Numbered from the stretch's first letter, positions 1 through 8,760 are shown. The stretch is DNA of 64,000 bases from Mesorhizobium sp. M2D.F.Ca.ET.226.01.1.1 (GCF_004022705.2 NZ_RZOY02000004.1:186001-250000), one strand, 5' to 3'. Numbers and translations: made by a program. The notes: generated by a model not told the origin, from the sequence alone.

Positions 1-449
1 GCGGCCGCAGCGCGATCGCGGCGACCACCGGCAATGAGGATTGCCATGTCATCCTGCGCGGCGGCATCCAGCCGAATTACGATGCTGCAAGCGTCGATGC
101 CGCTGCTGCCGAGCTCGGCCGCATCGGTGTCGCGCCGCGGCTGATGATCGATGTTAGCCACGCCAACTCCGGCAAGAAGCCGGAGAACCAGCCCAAGGTC
201 GCGGCCGACGTGGCGGGCCAGGTCGCGGCGGGCGACGAACGCATCATCGGCGTCATGATCGAGAGCAATCTCGTTGCCGGCCGACAGGATGTCGTGCCCG
301 GCAAGCCGCTCGTCTACGGCCAGAGCATCACCGATGGCTGCATCGACTGGGCGACCACCGAGACCGTGCTGCACGGCCTTGCCGGTGCCGTCGAATGGCG
401 CCGGTCGGCGAAGCGCGAGATGCTCGCCAGCCGTCAGGGCGCGGCCTGA
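1..449 (+). CDS. aroG: 3-deoxy-7-phosphoheptulonate (DAHP) synthase, class I, C-terminal part
   Basis: Only the last ~148 codons are present; the gene enters from the left edge. The enzyme condenses phosphoenolpyruvate with erythrose 4-phosphate, the first step of the shikimate pathway, in the cytoplasm. The reading frame carries the class I (AroG/F/H) end motifs LRGG-x-x-PNYD, then [17 protein letters not shown] with the conserved SHAN, then [13 protein letters not shown] and [12 protein letters not shown]. Which E. coli isozyme it matches in feedback control cannot be told, because the N-terminal allosteric part lies outside the window. A strong hairpin follows within 60 bp, and the next gene is convergent. 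Confidence 0.88.
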   Translation, partial: GRSAIAATTGNEDCHVILRGGIQPNYDAASVDAAAAELGRIGVAPRLMIDVSHANSGKKPENQPKVAADVAGQVAAGDERIIGVMIESNLVAGRQDVVPGKPLVYGQSITDGCIDWATTETVLHGLAGAVEWRRSAKREMLASRQGAA

Positions 450-454
450 CGCCT

Positions 455-600
455 CTTCCTTCCCCCTTGTGGGGTGAGAAGCGGTCCGCATAGCGGACGA
501 AAAGCCAATTGCTTGGCTTTTCGAGCTTCGAACGCCCTGAGCCTGCGAAGGGCCGGGTGGTGGAATGCCGCGAAGCGGCAAGACGGATGAAGGGTATTCG
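455..600. repeat. degenerate copy of dispersed palindromic intergenic repeat
   Basis: The stretch between the DAHP synthase gene and the convergent lysE-type gene starts with CTTCCCCCTTGTGGGG and then GCGGTCCGCATAGCGGAC. This is the same layout (CTTCTCCCC-type arm, then a GC-rich hairpin) as the fuller copy at 12177-12361. Only one arm is well kept here. No gene is seen in it. Confidence 0.5.
499..522. terminator. bidirectional intrinsic terminator-like hairpin
   Basis: GAAAAGCCAA (499-508), loop TTGC, then TTGGCTTTTC (513-522) form a perfect 10-bp stem. The stem has A residues on its 5' side and T residues on its 3' side, so it can work in both directions. It lies between two converging genes (DAHP synthase on plus, LysE-type exporter on minus), which is where such a hairpin is expected. 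Confidence 0.6.
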
Positions 601-630
601 TGGGGTGCGGCGTGTCTCCTTGTCAGGGAT

Positions 631-1266
631 TCACGCCGCGCTCAACCCTTCCCAGGCCGTGAAGATCGAAACCGCGAACAGCAGCAATCCTGCCGCGCGG
701 CCTGCAAATATGGTCGCCTTCGGATTGTCGACCAGCAGCCCCCGGCTCCGCCCGGCGGTGACGGCGAGCCCGCCATAGATCGCCGCCTGCGTGGCGATCG
801 TCAGCAATCCCATGATGGACGTCTGCATCCAGATCGGACCGTAAGCCGGCTTAAGGAATTGCGGATAGACGGCGATGATGAAGAGATAGGCCTTCGGATT
901 GATCAGGCAGGTGAGCATGCCTTGCCGAAACGCCTTCCAGGCCGAGCGGCTCCCTGCGGGGCCGTCGTCACCGACGGTGATCGAGCTGCGCATCAGCGAG
1001 ATCCCGATATAGGCCATGTAGGCGGCGCCCGCGACCAGCAGCGGCGTAAACAGCATCGGCACGAAATGCATGAGCAGGCCGACGCCGATCGCACCGTTCA
1101 CCGTATGCACCGCGCCGCCGAGCATGATGCCGGCGGTCGCCGCGAGACCTCGATTGCTGCCGCCCGTCAGCGCATTGGCCAGCACGAACAGCATATCCAT
1201 GCCCGGCACGGCGATGATGCCGAACAGAAGCACGAAGAACAGCCAGAGATTTTCGCTATAGCTCAT
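631..1266 (-). CDS. LysE/RhtB family amino acid exporter
   Basis: A 211-residue inner-membrane protein of the usual LysE/RhtB length, with about six hydrophobic segments. The N-terminus has the family signature (PGMDMLFVLANALTGG, then AATAGIMLGGAVHT), and a mid-protein INPKAYLFIIAVYPQF follows the hydrophilic loop at about residues 95-115. Members export amino acids or homoserine lactone-type compounds by proton exchange; the substrate here cannot be told from sequence. It is divergent from a WYL-domain regulator about 125 bp away, so that protein is the likely local regulator (inference). Confidence 0.85.
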   Translation of the reverse strand: MSYSENLWLFFVLLFGIIAVPGMDMLFVLANALTGGSNRGLAATAGIMLGGAVHTVNGAIGVGLLMHFVPMLFTPLLVAGAAYMAYIGISLMRSSITVGDDGPAGSRSAWKAFRQGMLTCLINPKAYLFIIAVYPQFLKPAYGPIWMQTSIMGLLTIATQAAIYGGLAVTAGRSRGLLVDNPKATIFAGRAAGLLLFAVSIFTAWEGLSAA

Positions 1267-1392
1267 GTCAGTTGCCGGTCACCTCACCTGCGAGCGCTCA
1301 AAGGAACCTGTTGATTTTCAAGCGCGTAGGCCGCCCTATAGGTCACCCCAACTGACGGGGGTGTGTCAGTTGCGTTTCGTTCGGATGGAAAA

Positions 1393-2094
1393 ATGCGCAA
1401 GGCCTCGCGCCTGTTCGAGATCATCCAGATCCTGCGGCTGGCCAGGAAGCCGGTGACGGCGGCGACGATCGCCGAGCGGCTGGAGGTGACGGTGCGCTCG
1501 GTCTATCGCGACATCGCCGCCCTGCAGGCGATGCGCGTGCCGATCGAGGGCGGGCGCGGCATCGGCTATATATTGCGCCCCGGTTTCGACCTGCCGCCGC
1601 TGATGTTTTCCATCGAGGAGATGGAAGCGATCGTCTTGTCGCTGGCGCTGCTCGAACGCACTGGCGACGACGGGCTCAAGCAGGCCGCGAAACGCGTCGG
1701 CGCCAAGATCGCCGGCGCCGTGCCGCCGCCCCTGCGGCAGACCCTCGACGCCAACGCGCTGCATGCCTGGGGTTTCGCCGCGCCTTCGGCCTCCGCGGTC
1801 GACCTCGCGCTGGTCCGTCGAACCATCCGCGATGAGGAGAAACTCGCTTTGTCCTATCGCGACGAGGCGGGACGGGCGACGGAGCGCATAATCCGTCCGG
1901 TCGCGCTGATCTACTATGCCGAGACCGCCAACATCGTGGCCTGGTGCGAATTGCGCCAGGCCATCCGCAATTTCCGCAGCGACCGCATCGAGGACTGCCG
2001 GCCGGCAGGCCTGTGGTTCAAGGGCGAGGGCGACCGGCTGCGGCAGGTCTGGGTCGACGGCTGGGAGATCAATGCCTCGGCCGCTGGCAACTGA
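1393..2094 (+). CDS. HTH/WYL-domain transcriptional regulator (YafY-type)
   Basis: A 233-residue cytoplasmic regulator. Residues ~1-55 form a DeoR-like winged helix-turn-helix (RLFEIIQILRLARKPVTAATIAERLEVTVRSVYRDI in shortened form: the helix ends in SVYRDIAAL). The C-terminal half holds a WYL-type ligand domain (LALSYRDEAGRATERIIRPVALIYY, ...WCELRQAIRNFRSDRI). The ATG at 1393 is chosen because the conserved MRKASRLFEI starts there; an earlier in-frame ATG at 1363 adds ten unconserved residues. It is divergent from the LysE-type exporter and probably controls it and itself. Confidence 0.83.
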   Translation: MRKASRLFEIIQILRLARKPVTAATIAERLEVTVRSVYRDIAALQAMRVPIEGGRGIGYILRPGFDLPPLMFSIEEMEAIVLSLALLERTGDDGLKQAAKRVGAKIAGAVPPPLRQTLDANALHAWGFAAPSASAVDLALVRRTIRDEEKLALSYRDEAGRATERIIRPVALIYYAETANIVAWCELRQAIRNFRSDRIEDCRPAGLWFKGEGDRLRQVWVDGWEINASAAGN

Positions 2095-2155
2095 CGCGGC
2101 GATAGCTTTCGGTGGGCCAATGGTTCCGTCGCTGCCCGGCCTGGCCACCGCGACC

Positions 2156-2956
2156 TCAACGCACGAAGCCGCGACAGGCCCAGGCGACATTGGCGAAGGA
2201 TCGCGGGCCATCGGGCCGGCCGGCCTGATAGGCGTCGCGCACGGCGGCCTCGACGCGCTCTCGCTCGGCCGCGTCCAGCGTGGTCATGTATTTGCCGAGT
2301 GGGCCTTCGCCGGCGCCGATCGGGCCCCAGAAGTCACCGAAATCCGCGTAGTCCATGCGGATCATCAGCTCGGCTTCGCTGACATCTGCAAGGCCTTGCT
2401 CGACAAAGGTCCGCTTCATCTCGCCCGGCTGCATCATCGGCTGGAAGCAGTAGCGGCTGCGCATCTGGCGCCCGCTTTCGCTGAGCGCGGCAATCGTGTC
2501 GATCATCATGCGCATGCCAGTCATGCCGCCATAATGGTCCCAGACGACGGCCGCAACCACGCCGCCTGGCCGCGTCACCCGGCGCATCTCGGCCACCGCC
2601 TTGCCGGCCTCCGGCACGAAGTGCAGCACCAGCAGCGCCAGTGCGCGATCGAACGCATTGCCGGCGAAAGGCAGCGCCGTGGCGTCGGCCTGGCTGATGG
2701 TGACGCGCGGATCGGTGTTTTTCCCCGTCGCCGCCGCGACGAAGACCGGGGAAAAATCGATGGCCTGGATTTCCGCGAGATCGGCCGATTTCGCCAGCTC
2801 GAAGGTCAGGCTCCCGGTGCCGCAGCCGACATCGAGGATTTTTTCGCCCGCGGCCAGACCGGCGAAGTCGATGAACTTGGGCGCGAGCCTGCGGCTCCAG
2901 CGCCCCATGAGTTGCTCATAACCGGACGCAGCATGGACGGTGAAGGTGGACGTCAT
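2156..2956 (-). CDS. class I SAM-dependent methyltransferase (UbiE-like)
   Basis: A 266-residue cytoplasmic protein. Motif I of the SAM-binding Rossmann fold is seen near residue 40 (ILDVGCGTGSLTFEL), followed by acidic motif II (IQAIDFSPVFV), motif III (ISQADATALPF) and FDRALALLVLHFVPE. A Methyltransf_11-type fold is clear, but the methyl acceptor is not. The start has an excellent Shine-Dalgarno site (GGAGG, 5 bases before ATG). It converges on the WYL regulator gene with about 60 bp between the stops. Confidence 0.82.
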   Translation of the reverse strand: MTSTFTVHAASGYEQLMGRWSRRLAPKFIDFAGLAAGEKILDVGCGTGSLTFELAKSADLAEIQAIDFSPVFVAAATGKNTDPRVTISQADATALPFAGNAFDRALALLVLHFVPEAGKAVAEMRRVTRPGGVVAAVVWDHYGGMTGMRMMIDTIAALSESGRQMRSRYCFQPMMQPGEMKRTFVEQGLADVSEAELMIRMDYADFGDFWGPIGAGEGPLGKYMTTLDAAERERVEAAVRDAYQAGRPDGPRSFANVAWACRGFVR

Positions 2957-3101
2957 CGGAGCCTCCGTTCATAAGCGTAGGCTAAACGACGGCGCAATTG
3001 CTGCATAGGCGCCAGGCAATTTCGTGGTAGGTATAAGGATAGCGTGATGTGCGTCAACGTTTATGTGGGCGACGTCACGCGGGCCGCTTATTTGCGGATG
3101 T

Positions 3102-3407
3102 TCACCTAGTGGAGGGGCTCTGCGAACGCGCCCAGGCGGGCCTGCGGACCATGCGCGCACGAAGTTCTTCCGACGGCTTATTCGGAGCATCTAGCAGAGC
3201 AAGAAATTCTTGATGCGTCTCGGCATCAAGAAGGAAGGTGCGCTGATCGAGAATGGTCTCCTCGGCCTGCTTGCGGGCGCTGTCCAGAACGAACTCCGAC
3301 AATCCCATCCCGCGCAAATTTGCGGCGCGGCTAAGGATGGCCTTCGTCTCCGCCGGTGCCCGAATCTGAATGACATCCTTTTGTGCTGTATTCTTTCGGG
3401 ACTTCAT
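3102..3407 (-). CDS. DUF1778 (TacA-type) antitoxin, no toxin gene beside it
   Basis: A 101-residue protein with the DUF1778 ribbon-helix-helix layout: basic start (MKSRKNTAQKDV), then IQIRAPAETKAILSRAA, LSEFVLDSARKQAEETI, LDAETHQEFLALLDAP. In this family the partner is a GNAT acetyltransferase toxin encoded directly downstream and often overlapping. Here the 145 bp before the next gene encode no such protein, and the C-terminal tail runs past the usual W into WARSQSPSTR. Its ATG overlaps the stop codon of the LacI-type gene (ATGA), so it is probably translated from the lacI message. It looks like an orphan or solitary antitoxin. Confidence 0.75.
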   Translation of the reverse strand: MKSRKNTAQKDVIQIRAPAETKAILSRAANLRGMGLSEFVLDSARKQAEETILDQRTFLLDAETHQEFLALLDAPNKPSEELRARMVRRPAWARSQSPSTR

Positions 3408-4519
3408 CCTGCTGCTCTCTTCACGTCCGCCACGCTTTCCCGCTCCACCAGCGGACATTCCAGCTTGGTGATCGGGTAGCGACCGCGGCCGGGCGCCGGC
3501 GGCGTTTCTAACTGCTCGATCGCCCATTGGCCCATCGCCAGATGCGGCAGGATCGAGGTCGTCAGCGGCGGGAAGAGATGGCGGGCGATCTCCTCGTCGT
3601 CATAGCCGACCACGGAAATGTCCTGAGGGATATGCAGGCCGGCTTCCTTGAGCGCTTCGTAGCAGCCGATCGCCGTGCGGTCGTTCTGGCAGAAAATGGC
3701 GGTCGGACGCTCCTTGAGCCCGAGCAGCTTCACCGTCGCGGCGTAGCCGGCGCTGGCCGACCAGTCGCCCTCGACCACCAACTCCGGATCGAAGGGAATG
3801 TCGGCGGTGGCCAGAGCGCGGCGGTAACCCTTGAGCCGATCCTGCGCGGCCTGCATCCAAGGCTCGCCGGTGATGGTGGCGATGCGGCGATGGCCATGGC
3901 TGATCAGATGCCTGGTGGCGCTCTGGCCGCCGGCGATCTCGGAGGGCACCACGGCCGGGAAGGCATAGTCGGCGGTGTAGCAGTTGAGCAGGATGACCGG
4001 GATCTCGAGGCTGTAGAGGAAATCCGGCGCGGTGATCTCGCGCGTGAAGATGGTCATATAGATCAGCGCCGAGATGCCGAGCCGCGTCAGTGCCTGGATG
4101 GCGCGCGGCTCCATCACCGAATCACCCATGGTCTGCGCCACGAGGAGCACGTTGCCGGCATTCCAGGAGGCCTGCCGCGCGCCCTCGATCGCGACGACTG
4201 CCTCGGGGCTGGTGGCGAGCTGGTCGACCGCGAAGCCGATGACGCCATCCAGGCCTTCGAACGGCGTCACCGGCGGCCGTAGCGCCGAGAACACCGGTGG
4301 CGAATAGCCCAGCGCTTTGGCCGCCTCGATAACCCGGTCGCGTGTCTGTTGCGACAGCCTGATGCCTGGCGAATTGTTGAGCACGAACGACACCGTCGCC
4401 TGCGAGCACCCGGCGGCGCGCGCAATGTCGGTCATGGTGACGCGGCCCTTGGGCTTGGTGGCCGGCTTGCGGCGCCTGGAAGCCCCGGGAGGATCGCGCA
4501 GTTCCGTCGGTTCACTCAT
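3404..4519 (-). CDS. LacI family transcriptional regulator
   Basis: A 371-residue DNA-binding repressor. After a basic leader of ~25 residues comes the LacI helix-turn-helix (VTMTDIARAAGCSQATVSFVLNN, given here by its ends) and a hinge, then a periplasmic-binding-like sensor domain (about residues 90-350) with TAIFCQNDRTAIGCYEALKEAG and ISVVGYDDEEIARHLFPPLTT. It is divergent from a ribose-type sugar importer at 5133-8760 and most likely controls it in response to the imported sugar. The intervening 613 bp hold a perfect 7-2-7 palindrome. Its stop overlaps the start of a DUF1778 antitoxin gene. Confidence 0.9.
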   Translation of the reverse strand: MSEPTELRDPPGASRRRKPATKPKGRVTMTDIARAAGCSQATVSFVLNNSPGIRLSQQTRDRVIEAAKALGYSPPVFSALRPPVTPFEGLDGVIGFAVDQLATSPEAVVAIEGARQASWNAGNVLLVAQTMGDSVMEPRAIQALTRLGISALIYMTIFTREITAPDFLYSLEIPVILLNCYTADYAFPAVVPSEIAGGQSATRHLISHGHRRIATITGEPWMQAAQDRLKGYRRALATADIPFDPELVVEGDWSASAGYAATVKLLGLKERPTAIFCQNDRTAIGCYEALKEAGLHIPQDISVVGYDDEEIARHLFPPLTTSILPHLAMGQWAIEQLETPPAPGRGRYPITKLECPLVERESVADVKRAAG

Positions 4520-4608
4520 GGTCGTTTCCCAAACCCAGCCGGCTCTAGAGCAAAGGCGGCGGCAACGGCAAGATGGTCGAGGTCGATACGTCTATCGGAA
4601 TCGCCAAA

Positions 4609-4624
4609 GCTAATAGATATTAGC
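4609..4624. promoter_or_regulatory. candidate LacI-family operator
   Basis: GCTAATA-GA-TATTAGC is a perfect 7-bp inverted repeat with a 2-bp centre, about 90 bp upstream of the LacI-type start codon. LacI-family proteins bind such short perfect palindromes. Assignment to this regulator is inference from position. Confidence 0.6.
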
Positions 4625-4811
4625 ATGCACGGCACACAAGCCGCCAAGCCTGCTGCATCACGACAAAAGCTTGGCGACAAGGTCAGCGATGCTGACAATT
4701 ACTGGGTTTTCTTGCGCGACTGCAGGCCTTGCCGCGCTCGCTCTCCTCACTCCCGGCGCGTCTTTCGACCAGCGTCTCCTCCGCTCCGAAATCGCGCCTC
4801 TTGGCTTCATA

Positions 4812-4833
4812 ACTAATACTATTTACTAATAGC
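4812..4833. promoter_or_regulatory. possible second operator: repeated ACTAATA half sites
   Basis: ACTAATA occurs at 4812-4818 and again at 4825-4831, 13 bp apart, and the second continues as CTAATAGC, matching the arm of the palindrome at 4609-4624. It is weaker evidence than the perfect palindrome. Confidence 0.35.
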
Positions 4834-5132
4834 CGTAAGCGTTCTACTGTCAACTCGCCGTAACCGTCCGGACGTCGGATCGGTGCCGGCAAGTGCGAAG
4901 GATGTTCCCTCGAGATTCGGCGGCATCGCCGCATCGGGTTCGCATCCATCTCACGAAAATGTCAGACAAATCGGACTATTTACGAACGCCACATGAGTGT
5001 CTAGTGTCTCGACCGCGGCCGGATCGGCACTGTTCTTAAGTCGGCGGACCTTTACGCCACACCCTTGAGGAGGAGGGTTATCCGGGCCGCAGCCGAGACA
5101 TCATCGACGAGTTCTACAAGGGAGGTTGAACT

Positions 5133-6095
5133 ATGAATTCCATGATCCGTAACGCATCTGTCGCCGCGGCGGCTTTGCTGATCGGGCTTACGGCCACGGC
5201 GGTTGCCCGCGCGGACGACAAGCCGACGCTGGCCTTCGTCGTCAACGGTGCGTCAGACTTCTGGAAGGCGGCGGAGGCCGGCGTGAAGAAGGCGCAGGGC
5301 GAATTGCCCGACTACAATCTCGAGCTCAAATATCCGGAACAGTCCTCGGTGGCCATTCAGCAGCGGCTGATGGACGATCTGGTGACGGCAGGCGTCAAGG
5401 GCATCATGGTCTCGGCCGTCGATCCCAAGACCTCGACCGACGGGCTGAACAAGATCGCGTCGGAAACCGCGCTGTTCACCACCGACTCGGATGCGCCGCA
5501 GACCAAGCGCGTCGCCTATATCGGCTCGTCCAATGTCGATGCCGGCAAGCAGGCGGCCGAGATCGCCAAGAAGGCGATGCCGAACGGCGGCAAGTGCCTG
5601 GGCTTTGTCGGCCTGCTCGGCGCCGACAACGCCAAGGAACGCATCCAGGGCATGAAGGACGGGCTCGCCGGCAGCAAGATCGAGCTCGTCGACGTGCGCG
5701 GCGACGATATCGACCAGGCGCGCGCCAAGAAGAATGTCGAGGACGCGCTGGTCGCCAGCCCCGACATCACCTGCATGGTCGGCTTCTACTCCTACAACAC
5801 GCCGCGAATCTATGAAGCGCTGCGCGACGCCGGCAAGCTCGGGCAGATCACCGTCGTCGGCTTCGACGACGATCCGATCACGCTGGGCGGCGTCAAGGAA
5901 GGCACCGTCGCCGCGACCGTGGTGCAGCAGCCCTTCGAATGGGCCTATCAGGGCATGAAGCTGATGGCCTCCTATCTCAAGGGCGACAAGTCGGGCATCC
6001 CGGCCAACAACCTGATCATCATCCCAACCAAGATCATCGGCAAGGATGACGTCGACACCTACGCCGCCAATCTGAAGGCGATGCAGGGCAAGTAA
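5133..6095 (+). CDS. sugar ABC transporter substrate-binding protein (RbsB-type)
   Basis: A 320-residue periplasmic binding protein with a Sec signal peptide (about residues 1-27, cleaved near VARADDK). The mature part has the Peripla_BP_4 fold: LAFVVNGASDFWKAAEAGVKKA at the start, then VKGIMVSAVDPK, LFTTDSDAP and VGFDDDPITLGGVKEGTVAATVVQQP. It captures a sugar or polyol for the ATPase and permease encoded just downstream. A GGGAGG site lies 7 bases before the ATG. The ligand is unknown. A strong hairpin follows the gene, probably keeping this mRNA segment more abundant than the rest. Confidence 0.88.
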   Translation: MNSMIRNASVAAAALLIGLTATAVARADDKPTLAFVVNGASDFWKAAEAGVKKAQGELPDYNLELKYPEQSSVAIQQRLMDDLVTAGVKGIMVSAVDPKTSTDGLNKIASETALFTTDSDAPQTKRVAYIGSSNVDAGKQAAEIAKKAMPNGGKCLGFVGLLGADNAKERIQGMKDGLAGSKIELVDVRGDDIDQARAKKNVEDALVASPDITCMVGFYSYNTPRIYEALRDAGKLGQITVVGFDDDPITLGGVKEGTVAATVVQQPFEWAYQGMKLMASYLKGDKSGIPANNLIIIPTKIIGKDDVDTYAANLKAMQGK

Positions 6096-6109
6096 GCTCA
6101 AAATAGTTG

Positions 6110-6140
6110 CGCCGGCTCAAGGGTCCACCTTGAGCCGGCG
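6110..6140 (+). terminator. stem-loop between binding-protein and ATPase genes
   Basis: CGCCGGCTCAAGG (6110-6122) pairs perfectly with 6128-6140 across a 5-base loop. There is no clear T-run afterwards, so it is more likely a partial terminator or mRNA 3'-end stabiliser than a full stop. Confidence 0.6.
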
Positions 6141-6202
6141 TTCGTATTGACGGACCCGCCAAGGCCCGTCAGTCTGTGGCCCACCGGCTGCTATCAGGCG
6201 TG

Positions 6203-7768
6203 ATGACCTCTACCGACACCACTCACCCAATCACCGCTCCGTTCCTGAGCCTTGAGGCCGTGCGCAAGACCTATCCGGGTGTTGTGGCGCTGGACAGGTT
6301 TTCGATGGAAGTCCGTTCCGGCGAGGTCATCGGCCTGGTCGGCGAAAACGGCGCCGGCAAATCGACGCTGATGAAGATCCTTGGCGGCGTGACGCGGCCG
6401 GACAGCGGCACCGTCACCGTCGACGGCGCGGCGCATGACGGCCTGACCGTCGAACAGAGCATCGGTTCCGGCATCGCCTTCGTGCACCAGGAACTCAACC
6501 TCTTCGAAAATCTCGATGTCGCGGCCAACATCTTCTTCGGCCGCGAGCCGCTGCGCGCCGGGCCGCTGAAGCTGGTCGACCGCGCGAAATTGCGCGAAAT
6601 GGTGGCGCCACTCCTGAAGCGCGTCGGCGCCAATTTCTCGGCGGACGCGCCGGTCGCCTCGCTGTCACTCGCCCAGCAGCAGATGGTCGAGATCGCCAAG
6701 GCGCTGTCGATCAAGGCCCGCCTTGTGATCCTCGACGAGCCGACCTCCAGCCTGCCGATCGCCGAGACGGAAAAGCTGCTCGACGTCATCAAGGGACTTA
6801 AGGCGCAGGGCATCAGCGTCATCTTCATCTCGCATCGGTTGCACGAGATCGAGCGCGTCGCCGACCATGTCGTGGTGCTGCGCGACGGCACGCTGGCCGG
6901 CACGCTGGCGAAGGCTGAGATCAATCACGACGAGATGGTCAGGCTGATGATCGGCCGCATGCTGAAGGAGCGCGAGAAGGCGGGCGAGGCCACGCGGGCT
7001 CCAGGCAGCGTGGCACTGTCAGCCAATGCCCTGCGCACCAGCACCTATCCGGATCGGCCGGTCAGCCTGGAGCTGAGGCGCGCGGAGATTCTCGGCCTCG
7101 CCGGTCTGGTCGGCTCCGGCCGCACCGAGCTTGCACGCGTGCTGTTCGGCATCGACGAGCGGCTCGGCGGCAGCGTCACCCTCGACGGCAAGCCGCTTAA
7201 TGTCGGCTCGGCCGCGGACGCGGTGGCGAACGGCATTTTCCTGGTGCCGGAAGACCGCAAGCTGACCGGCATATTGCTCGACCTGTCGATCGCGCAGAAC
7301 ATTTCGCTGCCCAACCTGCCGGCGCATGCGAAGCGTTCGCTGGTGTCGGCCAATGCCGAGCTGGCGACGGCCGAAAAGCAGAAAAAGAACCTCGGCATCA
7401 AGGCGCCGTCGGTCCTGACCCGCACCGGCACGCTGTCTGGCGGCAACCAGCAGAAGGTGGTTCTGGCCAAATGGCTTGCGATGAACCCCAAGGTGATGAT
7501 CCTGGACGAGCCGACGCGTGGCATCGACATCGGCGCCAAGGCCGAAATCTACGGGTTGATGCGGGCGCTGGCCGATGCCGGCGTCGCGGTGCTGATGATC
7601 TCCAGCGACATGGAAGAGGTGATCGGCGTCTCCGACCGCATCGCGGTCATGCATGAGGGGCAGATCTCCGGCATCCTCGAAAAGGACGATTTCAGCCAGG
7701 AGAACGTGCTGTTGCTGGCGGTCGGCAAGAAGCCGAAATTGCTGCAAGCGGCGGGAGGAGTTGAATGA
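6203..7768 (+). CDS. sugar ABC transporter ATP-binding protein (RbsA-type, two nucleotide-binding domains)
   Basis: A ~521-residue fused double ATPase of the ribose/galactose class. The first domain has Walker A GENGAGKST, the degenerate signature LSLAQQQM and Walker B LVILDEPTSSL. The second has the degenerate P-loop GLVGSGRTEL usual in this family, signature LSGGNQQK and Walker B VMILDEPTRGIDIG. It drives uptake of the sugar bound by the upstream protein, at the inner membrane. Start is taken at the ATG at 6203 (MTSTDTT); an in-frame GTG at 6176 is possible. Its stop overlaps the permease start (ATGA). Confidence 0.9.
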   Translation: MTSTDTTHPITAPFLSLEAVRKTYPGVVALDRFSMEVRSGEVIGLVGENGAGKSTLMKILGGVTRPDSGTVTVDGAAHDGLTVEQSIGSGIAFVHQELNLFENLDVAANIFFGREPLRAGPLKLVDRAKLREMVAPLLKRVGANFSADAPVASLSLAQQQMVEIAKALSIKARLVILDEPTSSLPIAETEKLLDVIKGLKAQGISVIFISHRLHEIERVADHVVVLRDGTLAGTLAKAEINHDEMVRLMIGRMLKEREKAGEATRAPGSVALSANALRTSTYPDRPVSLELRRAEILGLAGLVGSGRTELARVLFGIDERLGGSVTLDGKPLNVGSAADAVANGIFLVPEDRKLTGILLDLSIAQNISLPNLPAHAKRSLVSANAELATAEKQKKNLGIKAPSVLTRTGTLSGGNQQKVVLAKWLAMNPKVMILDEPTRGIDIGAKAEIYGLMRALADAGVAVLMISSDMEEVIGVSDRIAVMHEGQISGILEKDDFSQENVLLLAVGKKPKLLQAAGGVE

Positions 7769-8760
7769 GCAAGAAAGATCTCGGCCTGCTGGTGCTGATC
7801 CTGGTGGTCGGCGCGGTAGTGACGGCCATCAATCCGCGCTTCCTCTTGCCGATCAACCTCGCCAACACCTCCAACCTGATTGGCCTGTTTGGAATCCTTT
7901 CCATCGGCCAGGCCTTCGTCATCATCACTGGTGGCATCGAGCTCTCCGTCGGCTCGCTGGTCGCGCTGCTCGGCACGCTGTTCATCGACTTCATCGCCGT
8001 GCGCGAGTTGGACTGGCCCCTGGCCTTCGCGATGATCATCCTGCTCGGCGCCATCATCGGCTTCGTCCATGGCTGGCTGATCACGCGGCTCAAATTGCAG
8101 CCCTTCGTGGTGACGCTCTGCGGCCTGCTCATCTATCGCGGCGTGGCGCGCTTCTACACCGCCGACGGCACGGCAGGCTTCGCCTTCGGCCAGAATTTCC
8201 CGGATCTCGAATTCCTGACGGCCGGCCGTTCGGGCGGCGTGCCGAACAGCTTCATCGCGCTGATCATCATCGCCATCGTCATGTGGGTGGTGCTGCACCG
8301 CTCGGTGTTCGGCCGCTATCTCTATGCCATCGGCAAGAATGAGGAAGCGGCGAAATATTCGGGCATCCGCACCGGCCGCATCGTGATTGCGGCCTATGTC
8401 ATCTGCGGCGTGCTGACGGCGCTGTCGGCCATCTATTTCGCCATGTACACGCGCTCGATCTCGCCGGCCAGCCACGGCCAGTTCTACGAGCTCTACGCCA
8501 TCGCGGCGGCAGTGCTCGGCGGCTTCTCGTTGCGCGGCGGCGAGGGCTCGCTGGTCGGTGTCATCCTCGGCACCGTGCTGCTGCAGGAGCTGCAGAACCT
8601 CGTCAATCTGCTCGGCATTCCGTCATCGCTCAACTTCGCGGTGATGGGCGGCGTGATCCTGATCGGCGTGCTGGTCGACCAGCAATGGGGCGTCTTCCGC
8701 GCCCGGCGCCGCATGATCGAAGCGACGCGCCAGAACGTTGCGGGCGCGCCGGCGGAGTAG
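7765..8760 (+). CDS. sugar ABC transporter permease (RbsC-type)
   Basis: A 331-residue inner-membrane permease of the BPD_transp_2 (RbsC/AraH) type with eight to ten hydrophobic segments. Family motifs are SIGQAFVIITGGIELSVGSL near residue 50 and AAAVLGGFSLRGGEGSL near residue 245. The start codon overlaps the ATPase stop (ATGA), so the two are translationally coupled. With its neighbours it completes a three-gene importer probably controlled by the divergent LacI-type protein. The substrate is not identifiable from sequence. Confidence 0.9.
   Translation: MSKKDLGLLVLILVVGAVVTAINPRFLLPINLANTSNLIGLFGILSIGQAFVIITGGIELSVGSLVALLGTLFIDFIAVRELDWPLAFAMIILLGAIIGFVHGWLITRLKLQPFVVTLCGLLIYRGVARFYTADGTAGFAFGQNFPDLEFLTAGRSGGVPNSFIALIIIAIVMWVVLHRSVFGRYLYAIGKNEEAAKYSGIRTGRIVIAAYVICGVLTALSAIYFAMYTRSISPASHGQFYELYAIAAAVLGGFSLRGGEGSLVGVILGTVLLQELQNLVNLLGIPSSLNFAVMGGVILIGVLVDQQWGVFRARRRMIEATRQNVAGAPAE

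Larger units (their letters stand above)
4520..5132. other. 613-bp intergenic control region, lacI-type gene / sugar importer
   Basis: No convincing gene is seen here; an 88-codon minus-strand open frame (4683-4949) lacks a Shine-Dalgarno site and family resemblance. The stretch is more AT-rich than its neighbours around 4600-4850. It holds the palindrome at 4609-4624 and a pair of related half sites at 4812-4833, and ends with a GGGAGG ribosome binding site just before the importer's first gene. Confidence 0.6.

Noticed and set aside
565..1314. 249-codon plus-strand frame opposite the LysE-type exporter
   Set aside because: Antisense shadow of a typical membrane exporter, rich in His/Arg/Gln.
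4683..4949. 88-codon frame in the lacI/importer intergenic region
   Set aside because: No Shine-Dalgarno site, an Arg-rich low-quality translation, and it covers the probable control region.
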